From Microbacterium sp. SORGH_AS_0969 (GTDB lineage Bacteria > Actinomycetota > Actinomycetes > Actinomycetales > Microbacteriaceae): DNA of 64,000 nt. Below, in pieces: positions 18,109-26,701 of this stretch. The stretch is from positions 620,001-684,000 of the forward strand of contig NZ_JAUTAG010000001.1 of assembly GCF_030818255.1 (NCBI RefSeq), in the 5' to 3' direction. The notes below the pieces were generated by a model. It saw only the letters and a list, made by a program, of their open reading frames with translations, was not told the DNA's origin and did not search any database. The first letter of the stretch is position 1, and each line of letters starts with the position of its first letter. The translations under genes and the position numbers were made by a program.

Positions 18109-19872
18109 CTATCCGCAGCCCTTCTCCGTCACGCTGGTGCGAACCGGATTCACCATCGGCGTGTGGACGAGTGCAGCTTCGTCGGCATTCTGAGGGCCGC
18201 CTTCGAACGTCATGGTCATCGTGTGCGCCTCCTGAAGGCCGTTGACGACCCACATGCGTCCCACGGGCCTCCCCAGGTGCTCGCCAGTCGTGATCGCCAC
18301 ATCCGTTCCGTCGATAGTCGCTCCCACGAAGCGGGCGCCGCTTGGACCGTAGAACTGAAGATCAGTTCCGATCACACCCTTGGGGTAATGCCGTCCGCCG
18401 TTGACGTAGCTCACCAAGCCATCGGAGGTCGCCTGGTCGAGCGCGTTCACGAACGTGACGGTCGTCGTGTACGTAGGGACGCCCGCGCATCGATCGACGA
18501 CGAGATCGGCCGACATCCAGGTGTAGAAACTGAGCTTCCCCTCCGTGAGGTCGTTCACGAAAACGCCGACAGTGGCGTCATCTGGACCATCTGATGTCGG
18601 TAGCGGACCGGAGAGCCGCGACCCGTCGAAGGCGGATTCGACACCTGAATCGAAGGAGTGGAAGTAGACGCGATTTTCATCGACAGACTGGACGACCGCG
18701 TTCACGAAGGGGACGGGCTTGAAGTCACCCGATGAAACGGCGTCGAAGATCTCGACCGCGGCTGATGCGAAGAACTTGTCTTGGTCCACGTTCTTGGGAT
18801 ACCGCGCGTACACATCGCTAAGAAGAACCTGAACAGCATCGGAAGAGGTCAGCTTGTCTCCGGTCGCGAGTGTGATAGGCCCGGTCGCCTTCAGAACATA
18901 GGAGAGGACAACGGGATCGATCGCGATGACGCCATCTACCGGCGTTCCGAATGTCTCGGTCCAGAACGCCTTCGAGAGGTCAGCCGCCAGCGTGAAATCG
19001 GGCGTGGACGTCGCGTCCTGGGACCAGCGTCCGATCTTGTCGTCGTACAGCTTCACGACTTCCGGGTCGAGGGGGATGATCGGCGTCGCCCGCTTGTTCG
19101 TGAAGTCGCCACTCGCGGCCTGCTGCACGATCTCCATCTTGCCGCTCTCGAATCGCAGCATCACAACAGATGCCGGGATACCGCCGAGGCCACGGGCCTC
19201 GGCGTTGTTCTGAACAAGGAGGAGATAGTTCTTCGGGCCGTCCTGGCCCATGATGGACGGCAGGTACGGCATCAAAGCGTTCGCGCGCGATAGGGCCGGT
19301 TGGAGCTCCTTGACCCCGCCGGTCAGCTGCGCGAGCGGAGCACGCAAGACACCAGGGGTGTCGGCGAGGTCGACCCCGGAGAGGGCGTCCGCAGCATTCT
19401 CGCCCGCTGCGGCAGCTGTCGAGATGGGTCCGGCGAGCGCTCCGATAGCAGCGACGTCGAAAGCACCACCAGCAGGACGCAGGAGCGCGGGATCGACGTC
19501 GGCAAGCGTCGGCAAGACGCCCTGCGCCAATTCGTCGACGGCGACCGTCGACTCCCGGACCGCGTGCAGAGTCGGGCCGATGAAAGGTGCCTGCTCGGCA
19601 ATCCACCACAAAGGAGTGTCCGCGGCACCGCGTGCGGCCGCCGCGTGACCCTGCAGTTCCTGCACGGAAGCGGCCAGCGTCGCGCGATCGTCCGAGCCGA
19701 ATTCGTCCTGGATCTGAGAAACGATGGGCACGGCGGCCCGCAGTTCCTTCTGCGCGATGAATGCGCCGATCGCCACCGCTGCCGCGAGCGCCACGAGCAC
19801 GGCGACCACCACGGCAAGAGCAATCCAGGCAACCTTGGTGGGGTTCATCCGGCTCAGGAAAGTTCGCGACAT
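18109..19872 (-). CDS. DUF4012 membrane-anchored protein
   Basis: 587 residues. One N-terminal transmembrane helix (about residues 14-38, VAWIALAVVVAVLVALAAAV) is followed by a large extracytoplasmic part with the DUF4012 signature: PKNYLLLVQNNAEARGLGG, then DVYARYPKNVDQDKFFASA. DUF4012 proteins are common in actinobacterial capsule or exopolysaccharide loci, but their biochemical role is unknown; attachment or assembly of glycan at the cell surface is often supposed. A longer in-frame start exists at 20061, but it runs into the divergent promoter region. ATG 19872 or ATG 19848 is more likely. It is divergent from the DUF1972 transferase. Confidence 0.82.
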   Translation of the reverse strand: MSRTFLSRMNPTKVAWIALAVVVAVLVALAAAVAIGAFIAQKELRAAVPIVSQIQDEFGSDDRATLAASVQELQGHAAAARGAADTPLWWIAEQAPFIGPTLHAVRESTVAVDELAQGVLPTLADVDPALLRPAGGAFDVAAIGALAGPISTAAAAGENAADALSGVDLADTPGVLRAPLAQLTGGVKELQPALSRANALMPYLPSIMGQDGPKNYLLLVQNNAEARGLGGIPASVVMLRFESGKMEIVQQAASGDFTNKRATPIIPLDPEVVKLYDDKIGRWSQDATSTPDFTLAADLSKAFWTETFGTPVDGVIAIDPVVLSYVLKATGPITLATGDKLTSSDAVQVLLSDVYARYPKNVDQDKFFASAAVEIFDAVSSGDFKPVPFVNAVVQSVDENRVYFHSFDSGVESAFDGSRLSGPLPTSDGPDDATVGVFVNDLTEGKLSFYTWMSADLVVDRCAGVPTYTTTVTFVNALDQATSDGLVSYVNGGRHYPKGVIGTDLQFYGPSGARFVGATIDGTDVAITTGEHLGRPVGRMWVVNGLQEAHTMTMTFEGGPQNADEAALVHTPMVNPVRTSVTEKGCG

Positions 19873-19944
19873 GTCATTCCGATCACGCCGAGAAATCGGG
19901 CCTCCGGCGTCGTCCGCGACGGGGCTCGTCGCGCGAATGGGTAT

Positions 19945-19971
19945 GCTACCTGAGTCGGATGCAAAGGTAGC
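19945..19971. promoter_or_regulatory. Inverted repeat in divergent promoter region
   Basis: GCTACCT (19945-19951) and AGGTAGC (19965-19971) form a perfect 7-bp inverted repeat with a 13-nt spacer, in the middle of the 167-bp gap between the DUF4012 and DUF1972-GT genes. The geometry fits an operator for a dimeric regulator, but a single short repeat can arise by chance. Confidence 0.3.
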
Positions 19972-20039
19972 TGGTCGCTTTCTTGCGCAGCAGCCCGGGG
20001 GTCGCATTCGAAAGGGCCCGCCGAAAGACGAGGAGACGC

Positions 20040-21200
20040 GTGGGATCTCGCCGCACGCCATCCGTCGCGATCATCGGTACGCGGGGCTACCCCAGCTATT
20101 ACGGGGGTTTCGAAACGGCTGTCCGTCGGCTTTCGCCCTACCTCGTCGATCATGGCTGGGATGTCTCGGTGTACGGTCGCCCCGGCGCTGTCGAGTCTGA
20201 CGATCCCGAACGCGATCTGCGCGTCGTTTCTCGCATGACCAGCGGGATCGACTCCCGTGCGCTCAGCACACTGTCGTACGGGTTCACGTCGACCTTCGAC
20301 GCAGCTCGACGACGGCCGGACGTTGCGCTCATCATGAACGTCGCGAACGGTTTCTGGCTCCCGATGCTGCGAGCTCGCCGCATCCCGACCATCGTGAATG
20401 TCGATGGACTCGAATGGAAGCGCGAGAAGTGGAGCGCTCTGGGAAAGGCCGTGTTCCGAGCCGGCGCGCACGTGACCGCGAAATGGTCGACGGAGCGCGT
20501 TGTCGATGCGCGTACGATCGGCGACGCCTGGCAGAGCCGGTTCGGTGTCGGAGGCGAGTTCATTCCCTACGGTGCCGACGTCCCCCCGCCCCTCCCCGTT
20601 GAACCGGGGTTCGAGCACCGGGGCTACGCCCTGCTCGTGGCGCGCTTCGTCCCGGAGAACACCGTCGGTCCGTTCTTCGATGCGGCCGAACGTCTTGCGC
20701 AAACGCACGACGTCATCGCCGTGGGTTCAGCGGGATACGGGGGCGAACTCGACGAGCGCGCCGCAACTCTCGACGCTCGCCTCCCCCGCTTCCACTGGTT
20801 CGGTCACGTCCACGACGATCAGCGCCTGCACAGCCTCTGGCAGCACGCGGGTGCTTACTTCCACGGCCACAACGTGGGGGGCACCAACCCCGCCCTGGTC
20901 CAGGCGATGGCGGCGGGCGCACCGATCGTCGCTCGCGACACGGTGCACAGCCGCGAGGTCCTCGGCTCCGCCGCCGGGGAGTTCACCGGCCCTGAGCCGG
21001 CGAAGATCGAAGCGGCCCTGCGAGGCCTTCTGACGGACCCGGAACGACAGCAACGTCTCAGCGAGGCGGCAGTACGTCGTGCCCGGGACGCTTATTCGTG
21101 GGAAAGCGTGAACGCTGCCTACGAGCGCCTCCTCCGGTCGCATCTGCGTCCCGACGGGGACGACGCACCTCGACCCAATCGGCAGGAACGGGAAGGCTGA
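20040..21200 (+). CDS. DUF1972/GT4 glycosyltransferase
   Basis: 386 residues. The N-terminus (SVAIIGTRGYPSYYGGFETA) is the DUF1972 signature found in rhamnosyl- and galactosyltransferases that start or extend exopolysaccharide repeat units. The C-terminal GT4 half has the E-containing nucleotide-binding region and GHNVGGTNPALVQAMAAGAP. The GTG at 20040 is chosen over a start at 19983 because GAGGAGA lies about six bases upstream and the conserved domain begins at residue 8. It heads a five-gene plus-strand cluster running to 25589, with tiny gaps or overlaps. Confidence 0.87.
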   Translation: MGSRRTPSVAIIGTRGYPSYYGGFETAVRRLSPYLVDHGWDVSVYGRPGAVESDDPERDLRVVSRMTSGIDSRALSTLSYGFTSTFDAARRRPDVALIMNVANGFWLPMLRARRIPTIVNVDGLEWKREKWSALGKAVFRAGAHVTAKWSTERVVDARTIGDAWQSRFGVGGEFIPYGADVPPPLPVEPGFEHRGYALLVARFVPENTVGPFFDAAERLAQTHDVIAVGSAGYGGELDERAATLDARLPRFHWFGHVHDDQRLHSLWQHAGAYFHGHNVGGTNPALVQAMAAGAPIVARDTVHSREVLGSAAGEFTGPEPAKIEAALRGLLTDPERQQRLSEAAVRRARDAYSWESVNAAYERLLRSHLRPDGDDAPRPNRQEREG

Positions 21201-21204
21201 CGCC

Positions 21205-21906
21205 ATGGGCATCGCCGGAAAGATCATCCACGAGCAGCGTGAACGTCTGCGCGAGGCCGGCAGTGATCGGTGGCGCATCGTGAGCGCGCAGCTCGCCGCG
21301 AAGGTCGGGCCGATGGCACTTCGCGGAGTCCTGCTCTCCCCCCGTCTCGGTTCGGTGACAGGCATCCCCCTCATCGGGCGCGGAGTCCGCGTGCGCAATG
21401 CGCACCTCGTGCACGCCGGGTCGGACCTCATCGTCGAGGACTTCGCCGAGATCCAGGGCCTGAGTCGCGATGGCATCCGCTTCGGTGACCGGGTCTCGAT
21501 CGGCACCGGAACGCTCATCCGTCCCAGCAGCTACTACTCCCGCGCCATCGGGGTGGGACTCGTCATGGGCGACGGCAGCAGCTTGTCGCCCGGGTGCTAC
21601 ATCGGCTGCTCCGGTGGTGTGACGATCGGCGAGAAGACGATGCTCGGCCCCGGCGTCCGGGTGTTCGCCGAAGACCACGTAATGAGCGATCCTTCGATCG
21701 ATGTGAAGTCACAGGGCGTCGAGTGGTCTCCCATCACCATCGGCTCCGGATGCTGGATCGCGAGCGGCGTGACCATCACCTCCGGCGTGACCATCGGCGA
21801 CGGTGCCGTCGTCGCCGCCGGTGCGGTGGTGACCCGCGACGTGCCGGCCGGCGCCGTCTACGGGGGCATTCCCGCTCGAGAGCTCAAGTCGCGGAGCGCT
21901 CCGTGA
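21205..21906 (+). CDS. Hexapeptide-repeat acetyltransferase
   Basis: 233 residues. The C-terminal 150 residues form a left-handed beta-helix acetyltransferase with repeated I-G-x-x hexads (GDRVSIGTGTLI, VTIGEKTMLGPGVRVFAEDH with a probable catalytic His, VTIGDGAVVAAGAVVTRDVP). The final YGGIPARELK is the usual WbbJ/capsule O-acetyltransferase ending. A good GGAAGG ribosome site precedes the ATG. It is in an operon with the transferases on both sides and overlaps the next gene by 4 nt. It probably O-acetylates the second polysaccharide unit. Confidence 0.88.
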   Translation: MGIAGKIIHEQRERLREAGSDRWRIVSAQLAAKVGPMALRGVLLSPRLGSVTGIPLIGRGVRVRNAHLVHAGSDLIVEDFAEIQGLSRDGIRFGDRVSIGTGTLIRPSSYYSRAIGVGLVMGDGSSLSPGCYIGCSGGVTIGEKTMLGPGVRVFAEDHVMSDPSIDVKSQGVEWSPITIGSGCWIASGVTITSGVTIGDGAVVAAGAVVTRDVPAGAVYGGIPARELKSRSAP

Positions 21907-23000
21907 CCCGTCGCCGGCGTTGCATCGTCGTGCATCCCTCCGACGAGATGTACGGCGCGGATCGTGTGCTGCTCGAGGTCCTGCGGACCGCGCCGGCAGA
22001 TCTCGACGTCGAAGTGTGGCTGCCGACCGACGTCGACTACCCCGACCGCCAGCTCTCGCGAGCGCTCCAGGATGCCGGGATCCCGGTGCGTCTTCTCGCG
22101 TTGCCGATCATGCGCCGGGCGTACTTGCGTCCCGGCCGTCTGCCGGGCCTGGCCTGGCGCGCGTTGACCGCGAGTCTGCGGCTATTGGTCGCGCGACCGG
22201 ACCTCGTGTACCTCAACACCGCTGCCGCCTCGCTGGCCGCTCCGGCCGCCCGCGCATCAGGAGCGCGTGTCGTCCTGCACCTGCACGAGCACATCGACGA
22301 ACGTTCACGCGCCGTCCTCCCGTTCCTCCGCTTCGCGCACCGCATCGTCGCGGTCAGCTCGGCGGTGGCGGACGTGCTGCCGGACGCTCTCCGCTCCCGC
22401 ACCCGCGTCGTCAACAATGGCTTCGACTCCGCACCGCCAGCTCCCCTGCCGACTTTCGCGGACGGCATCCGCGTCGTCGTCGCCAGCCGCTGGAACGCCT
22501 GGAAGGGTCACACGGTTCTCCTCGCGGCGTGGGGGGCCGCGAGGCGCGACGATCTGCGCCTCGAGGTCTTGGGCGATCGCCCGCCGAGCGGAGAGGCCGT
22601 CGACGTGCCCGCCCTCGTCGCGACGTCGCCGCGCCGCGCGAGCATCACCGTCACCGGGCCGACCTCGGACGTGCGCGCGTATCTCGACGCCGCGCACGTG
22701 GTCGTCGTTCCCAGCGTGCTGCCCGACCCGCTCCCCACGATCGCCATCGAAGCGCTCGGAGCCGGGCGCGCACTGCTGGCGAGCGACAGCGGGGGTCTTC
22801 GCGAGATCGCGGGCGACAGCCCTCTCCTCGTCGCTCCCGGCGACGTCGACGCATGGACGGCGGCACTCGAGGGCCTGGACGAGGAGAGCGTTCGTGCCGC
22901 CGCCGGCTCCGCCCGCGCCCGCTTCGATGAGCTCTTCTCGCGAGACACCTTCGACCGCCGCATCCGCGCCGAGCTCTGGGACCTGGTGCCCCGATCGTGA
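21903..23000 (+). CDS. GT4-family glycosyltransferase
   Basis: 365 residues from a GTG that overlaps the previous stop (GTGA). The N-terminal CIVVHPSDEMYGADRVLLEV is the acceptor-side domain. The C-terminal half has VVVASRWNAWKGHTVLLAAW (a GT4 core motif), then VVPSVLPDPLPTIAIEALGAG with the E-x7-E-like donor site. Soluble. Context: the second polysaccharide cluster, directly before a Wzy-like gene with a 4-nt overlap. Specificity is unknown. Confidence 0.88.
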   Translation: MTRRRRCIVVHPSDEMYGADRVLLEVLRTAPADLDVEVWLPTDVDYPDRQLSRALQDAGIPVRLLALPIMRRAYLRPGRLPGLAWRALTASLRLLVARPDLVYLNTAAASLAAPAARASGARVVLHLHEHIDERSRAVLPFLRFAHRIVAVSSAVADVLPDALRSRTRVVNNGFDSAPPAPLPTFADGIRVVVASRWNAWKGHTVLLAAWGAARRDDLRLEVLGDRPPSGEAVDVPALVATSPRRASITVTGPTSDVRAYLDAAHVVVVPSVLPDPLPTIAIEALGAGRALLASDSGGLREIAGDSPLLVAPGDVDAWTAALEGLDEESVRAAAGSARARFDELFSRDTFDRRIRAELWDLVPRS

Positions 23001-24379
23001 GCCTCTTCTCCGCCTCCACGGCCTACGCGCGACCGAGCCTCACCGGCCGAACGCGCCTGATCACGCTCGGGCTGATCGCCGCGGTCGTGGTGAGTTCGTT
23101 CCTCGGACGTTACGACGCCGAGATCGTCGGCTTCCGGGTGCGGGTGGAACAGGTCGTGCCCCTGCTCCTGGCCGGCTGGATGCTCGTGCACCCCGTGTTG
23201 CGGGGAGCGTTCTTCCGTGCGCTGCGGCATCCCGTCCCGCTCGTGTATGCGGCCTTCGTCGTATGGAATGTCGTCACGACTCTGCTCTTCTCGCCGAGCC
23301 TGACCTGGAGTGCGTCGATCCTCATTTGGCTCGTCATCGACCTGCTCCTGCTGGTGTCGATGATGGCGCTGGCCGAAGGCGCGAATCTCGCCGCGCGGCT
23401 CGGTCGTCTGTCCGTGGCGCCGTGGGCCCTGGTCGGCTTCGCGGCATACGCCGTGGCGAACCTCACGCGCGGGCAGGTCGCGCTCGGCACCGACTTCGAC
23501 TACCTCTACGAGGTGTACGTCGCGCGGGTGACCGCGATCGAGGCGAACATCTACGCGTCGATCCTCATCTTCTGGACCCTTCTCACGATCACCCGCAGGG
23601 GTATCGGCCGGTGGGAGATCGCCGCCGTCGCGGTGGCGGTGCCGCTGGGGCTCGTCGCCTCTCAGACGCGGACCGCCGTGTTCAGCCTCGTCCTGGGGCT
23701 GGGCATCTTCGCCGTCTTCACGCTCTTCTCGCTGCGTTCCTCGTGGCGAGAGCGCATCACCCGCATCCTCCCCGCGGGAATCCTCATCGCGACGCTCGTG
23801 GTCACCTACGGAATCATCGCCGCAATGGGAGGCACCGCGCCCGCCGACCGCACCCTTCCCGCGACGGCGAGCCCGTCGGCATCCGTCTCCGCATCCCCGA
23901 CGGGGACCGCGCCCTCCCCCGCACCCACGCGGGAGCCCGACCCGACGAACCCCGAGCAGCAGAACAAGATCGGCGACGTCGACTTCGTGGGCGGCACGAT
24001 CGGGTTCCGGCTCGAGGTCGCGGGGCTCGCCGCCCAGGAGATGAAGGGCATCAACCTCTGGCTCGGCAACGGAACGAACACGTTCGGCCTTCGCCACGAG
24101 CAGCCCGGCACGCCGGGGATCAGCGGGCACATCATCATGCTGCCCGTCCAGGTGCTCTACGACGGCGGGATCGTCGGCCTCGGGTTGCTGATCCTCTTCT
24201 TCGTGACGGTGTTCGTCTGCGTGCCCCGGGAGCGGAAGCCCGTCGCAGCCGGCCTCCTCGCGTCGTACCTGCTCTCGGCGACCCTGACGAGCATGTTCTG
24301 GTTCGCGGTCACCTGGATCCTGATCGCGGTGCTGCTGCGGCCCCTCACCGAAGACGAACGTGACCTCGACCGCGTCTGA
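22997..24379 (+). CDS. O-antigen ligase/polymerase (Wzy-like) membrane protein
   Basis: 460 residues with about ten hydrophobic helices. A large extracytoplasmic loop (about residues 275-345) opens with a Ser/Thr/Pro-rich low-complexity stretch (ASPSASVSASPTGTAPSP), then WLGNGTNTFGLRHEQPG, the Wzy_C/O-antigen ligase loop in which a conserved Gly-rich run and a His/Arg pair contact the lipid-linked sugar. It overlaps the upstream GT by 4 nt and the downstream flippase by 20 nt. It is a second polymerase or ligase, unlike the one at 10982-12346 apart from the fold. Confidence 0.83.
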   Translation: MSLFSASTAYARPSLTGRTRLITLGLIAAVVVSSFLGRYDAEIVGFRVRVEQVVPLLLAGWMLVHPVLRGAFFRALRHPVPLVYAAFVVWNVVTTLLFSPSLTWSASILIWLVIDLLLLVSMMALAEGANLAARLGRLSVAPWALVGFAAYAVANLTRGQVALGTDFDYLYEVYVARVTAIEANIYASILIFWTLLTITRRGIGRWEIAAVAVAVPLGLVASQTRTAVFSLVLGLGIFAVFTLFSLRSSWRERITRILPAGILIATLVVTYGIIAAMGGTAPADRTLPATASPSASVSASPTGTAPSPAPTREPDPTNPEQQNKIGDVDFVGGTIGFRLEVAGLAAQEMKGINLWLGNGTNTFGLRHEQPGTPGISGHIIMLPVQVLYDGGIVGLGLLILFFVTVFVCVPRERKPVAAGLLASYLLSATLTSMFWFAVTWILIAVLLRPLTEDERDLDRV

Positions 24380-25589
24380 GGCACCGCGCCCGCACCGCGC
24401 CCGGAGTGTCGCGCTGTTGACGGCCGTCTCGGCGGTGTCAGCGATCTCGCCCCTCATCGCGTTGCCGCTCATCACCCGCGCGGCCGGGCCCGACGGCTTC
24501 GCCGAGATCGCGATCGGCCAGGCGCTCGGCACCCTGGCGGCCACGATCATCACGTTCGGATGGGCCGTCCGGGGCCCCGTCGAAGCCGCGCGCTCGTCGC
24601 ACCCCGCCCGGGTCTTCCGCGCCAGTATCGTCGTTCGCGGCGCGAACAGCCTGCTCGTCCTGCCGCTCGTCGCCGTCGTCGCCGCCTTCGCGAGTCACGC
24701 CGACGACCACGCGTTGGCGATCGTGTCCGCACTCGCGTTCTCGCTGCAGGGGTTGTCGCTCAGCTGGTACGCGGTGGGCGTCGGCCGACCGCTGCTCGCG
24801 CTGATCTTCGATGCCGTGCCGCGCATCGTCCTCAACCTCGTCGGAGCCGTCGCCGCGCTCCTCACGGCCACTCCCCTGCTGTACCCCGCGATCCTGCTCG
24901 TCGGCACTCTCGCGGCCTTCCTCGCCGCGACCTGGTTCATCGGCCTCCGGGAACGGTTCTCCGTGCGAGCGGCCCTCGCCGACGCGCGGGGCGCCTACCG
25001 GGGCGGCTGGCGTACCGCACTGGCCGCGGGACTCCTCACTTTCTCCGAGACGGCTCCCCTCTCCACGCTCGGCGTGGCGAGCTCTCCGGCCGCGGTCGGG
25101 TTCGCTCCATTCGACCGTGTGCTCAAGTACGGCTACATCGGCGTCTACATGATCACCGGCTCTTTCCAGGGCTGGGTGTCATCGGCACCCGGTGACGCGG
25201 GCCTCCGACGCATGCGCCGGGCCGTCGGCATGCACGTCGCCCTCGCCCTCGCTCTCGGGGCGGGGTTCGCCCTGGTCGTGCCGTGGGCGACGCCCGTGGT
25301 GCTGGGACCCGGCTTCGAGATCTCGACGCTCACGGCCCTCTTCGGCGGGGTCGCGCTGGCTGCCATGACGCTGGCCACGGCCCTGGGGATGTGCGTGGTC
25401 CTCCCCGCGGGCCGCGACGGCGCCTACCTGGCCGCCGTCTGCGTCGGAGCGCTGCTCATCGTTCCGGCGGTGCTCGTGGGTTCCTCGCTCGCCGGCGTCG
25501 CCGGGGCGGCGGGCGGGGTGGCCGCAGTTCAGCTGCTCGTGATGACGGTCTTCGCGGTCACGGCGCTGCCGGTTCTGCGCAAGCGCTGA
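24360..25589 (+). CDS. Oligosaccharide flippase (Wzx/MOP superfamily)
   Basis: 409 residues with about 12 hydrophobic segments. ISPLIALPLITRAAGPDGFAEIAIGQALG is the N-terminal flippase signature seen in polysaccharide biosynthesis proteins; shorter motifs such as SAPGDAGLRRM follow in the cytoplasmic loops. It starts at GTG within the last 20 bp of the polymerase gene. Last gene of the plus-strand cluster; 31 bp later it meets a convergent gene. It probably exports the second lipid-linked repeat unit. Confidence 0.82.
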   Translation: MTSTASEAPRPHRARSVALLTAVSAVSAISPLIALPLITRAAGPDGFAEIAIGQALGTLAATIITFGWAVRGPVEAARSSHPARVFRASIVVRGANSLLVLPLVAVVAAFASHADDHALAIVSALAFSLQGLSLSWYAVGVGRPLLALIFDAVPRIVLNLVGAVAALLTATPLLYPAILLVGTLAAFLAATWFIGLRERFSVRAALADARGAYRGGWRTALAAGLLTFSETAPLSTLGVASSPAAVGFAPFDRVLKYGYIGVYMITGSFQGWVSSAPGDAGLRRMRRAVGMHVALALALGAGFALVVPWATPVVLGPGFEISTLTALFGGVALAAMTLATALGMCVVLPAGRDGAYLAAVCVGALLIVPAVLVGSSLAGVAGAAGGVAAVQLLVMTVFAVTALPVLRKR

Positions 25590-25620
25590 CCAGGCACGTG
25601 GGGGTGTCGTGAACCCTCGC

Positions 25621-26460
25621 TCAGGCGAGGACGAATCCCGCGATCGAGAGCATCACCCAGACGCTCGTGAAGACCAGGCCCATCAGGAGCGGTCCCCAGA
25701 AGCGGCGCGACAGAGCGACGAACACGGATGCCGCGATCCCCAGCCCGACGGGGAGGGCGAACGGCATTCCCGAGACGTTTCCCGCGAAGACGATCGGGAT
25801 GACGGCGAAAGCGACGGCCGAGACCGCGCCCGAGACGACACGGGCGATGGTCGGCGAGAAGCGCGTCGACGCGTAGGCGAGAGCCGCCGGATAGACGAAA
25901 CCGATGGCGAAGAACGTGAGCATCATCACGACGAGGAACGGTGCCGCGACCCCCAGGATCAACCACCGCAGCGACAACGCCTCGAACGCGGGCCACCCAC
26001 GCGAGACCGCGCCGATCCCGGCGATGAAGGGCATGATCGCCCCGAGGACGAGCCCCCACAGCACGTCGAGGCCGCGCACCCGGAAGAATCCGACGGGGCG
26101 CGTGCGCGCCATCAGGCCCAGCCCGGTGCCGCCGACGACGATGGATGCCAACACGCTGCCGGCGCTGCGACCGGCGGCGCCGTTGAACGCCACCGTCACG
26201 ATCAGCCCGACGACCACGGCCACGATCAACGCGGCTGCTGCCGCAACGAGCGGCTTCCACGTGCCGAAGAAACTCCCGGACGGGCGCTCGACGGTACGCG
26301 ACGCGGACCGGGAGTCGGTCTCGGCGCGCGACGAGCGCTGCTGCTCGGTGCGGGTGACACCGTCGTCGACACCGGTCGTCCGGTCTGTCGTGGGGGTGTC
26401 GACGGCCGCTCGGGCCTCGCGACGGGAGCGCCGGCTCGGCTCGAAGGGGGTGTCACTCAT
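25621..26460 (-). CDS. Conserved membrane protein of unknown function
   Basis: 279 residues. The first 85 are hydrophilic, rich in Arg, Ser, Thr and Asp, and probably disordered. The rest holds about six transmembrane helices (for instance PLVAAAAALIVAVVVGLIVT and WLILGVAAPFLVVMMLTFFA). I recognise no catalytic motif. The layout resembles small membrane proteins next to tuf in other actinobacteria, but I cannot name the family. It is followed by the polysaccharide cluster in convergent orientation, and preceded by the tuf terminator. Confidence 0.7.
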   Translation of the reverse strand: MSDTPFEPSRRSRREARAAVDTPTTDRTTGVDDGVTRTEQQRSSRAETDSRSASRTVERPSGSFFGTWKPLVAAAAALIVAVVVGLIVTVAFNGAAGRSAGSVLASIVVGGTGLGLMARTRPVGFFRVRGLDVLWGLVLGAIMPFIAGIGAVSRGWPAFEALSLRWLILGVAAPFLVVMMLTFFAIGFVYPAALAYASTRFSPTIARVVSGAVSAVAFAVIPIVFAGNVSGMPFALPVGLGIAASVFVALSRRFWGPLLMGLVFTSVWVMLSIAGFVLA

Positions 26461-26651
26461 CCGTTCAGCTTACGGGTTTCACCCGATCGGCCCCACTTCC
26501 CGGGCATCGGCTCCCCCGGACCGCCGTCTGGCTCAGGCGCAGAAGCCGTACGACGTGCTCTTCTCGCGGCGGCCCGGGGTGTCGGCATCCGGCGCTGCAC
26601 CCGGTAGCGGCGTGAAGGACCGGCATCCGGGAACGACATCCGGGAACGACG

Positions 26652-26679
26652 AAGGGCCGGGCCCGAAGGCCCGGCCCTT
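26652..26679 (-). terminator. Terminator of the str operon (after tuf)
   Basis: A perfect 11-bp GC-rich stem (26652-26662 with 26669-26679) with a 6-nt loop lies 23 nt after the tuf stop. There is no strong U-run, which is common for actinobacterial terminators. Confidence 0.85.
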
Positions 26680-26701
26680 GCCGAGTGAAGTCTGGAGAGA
26701 C

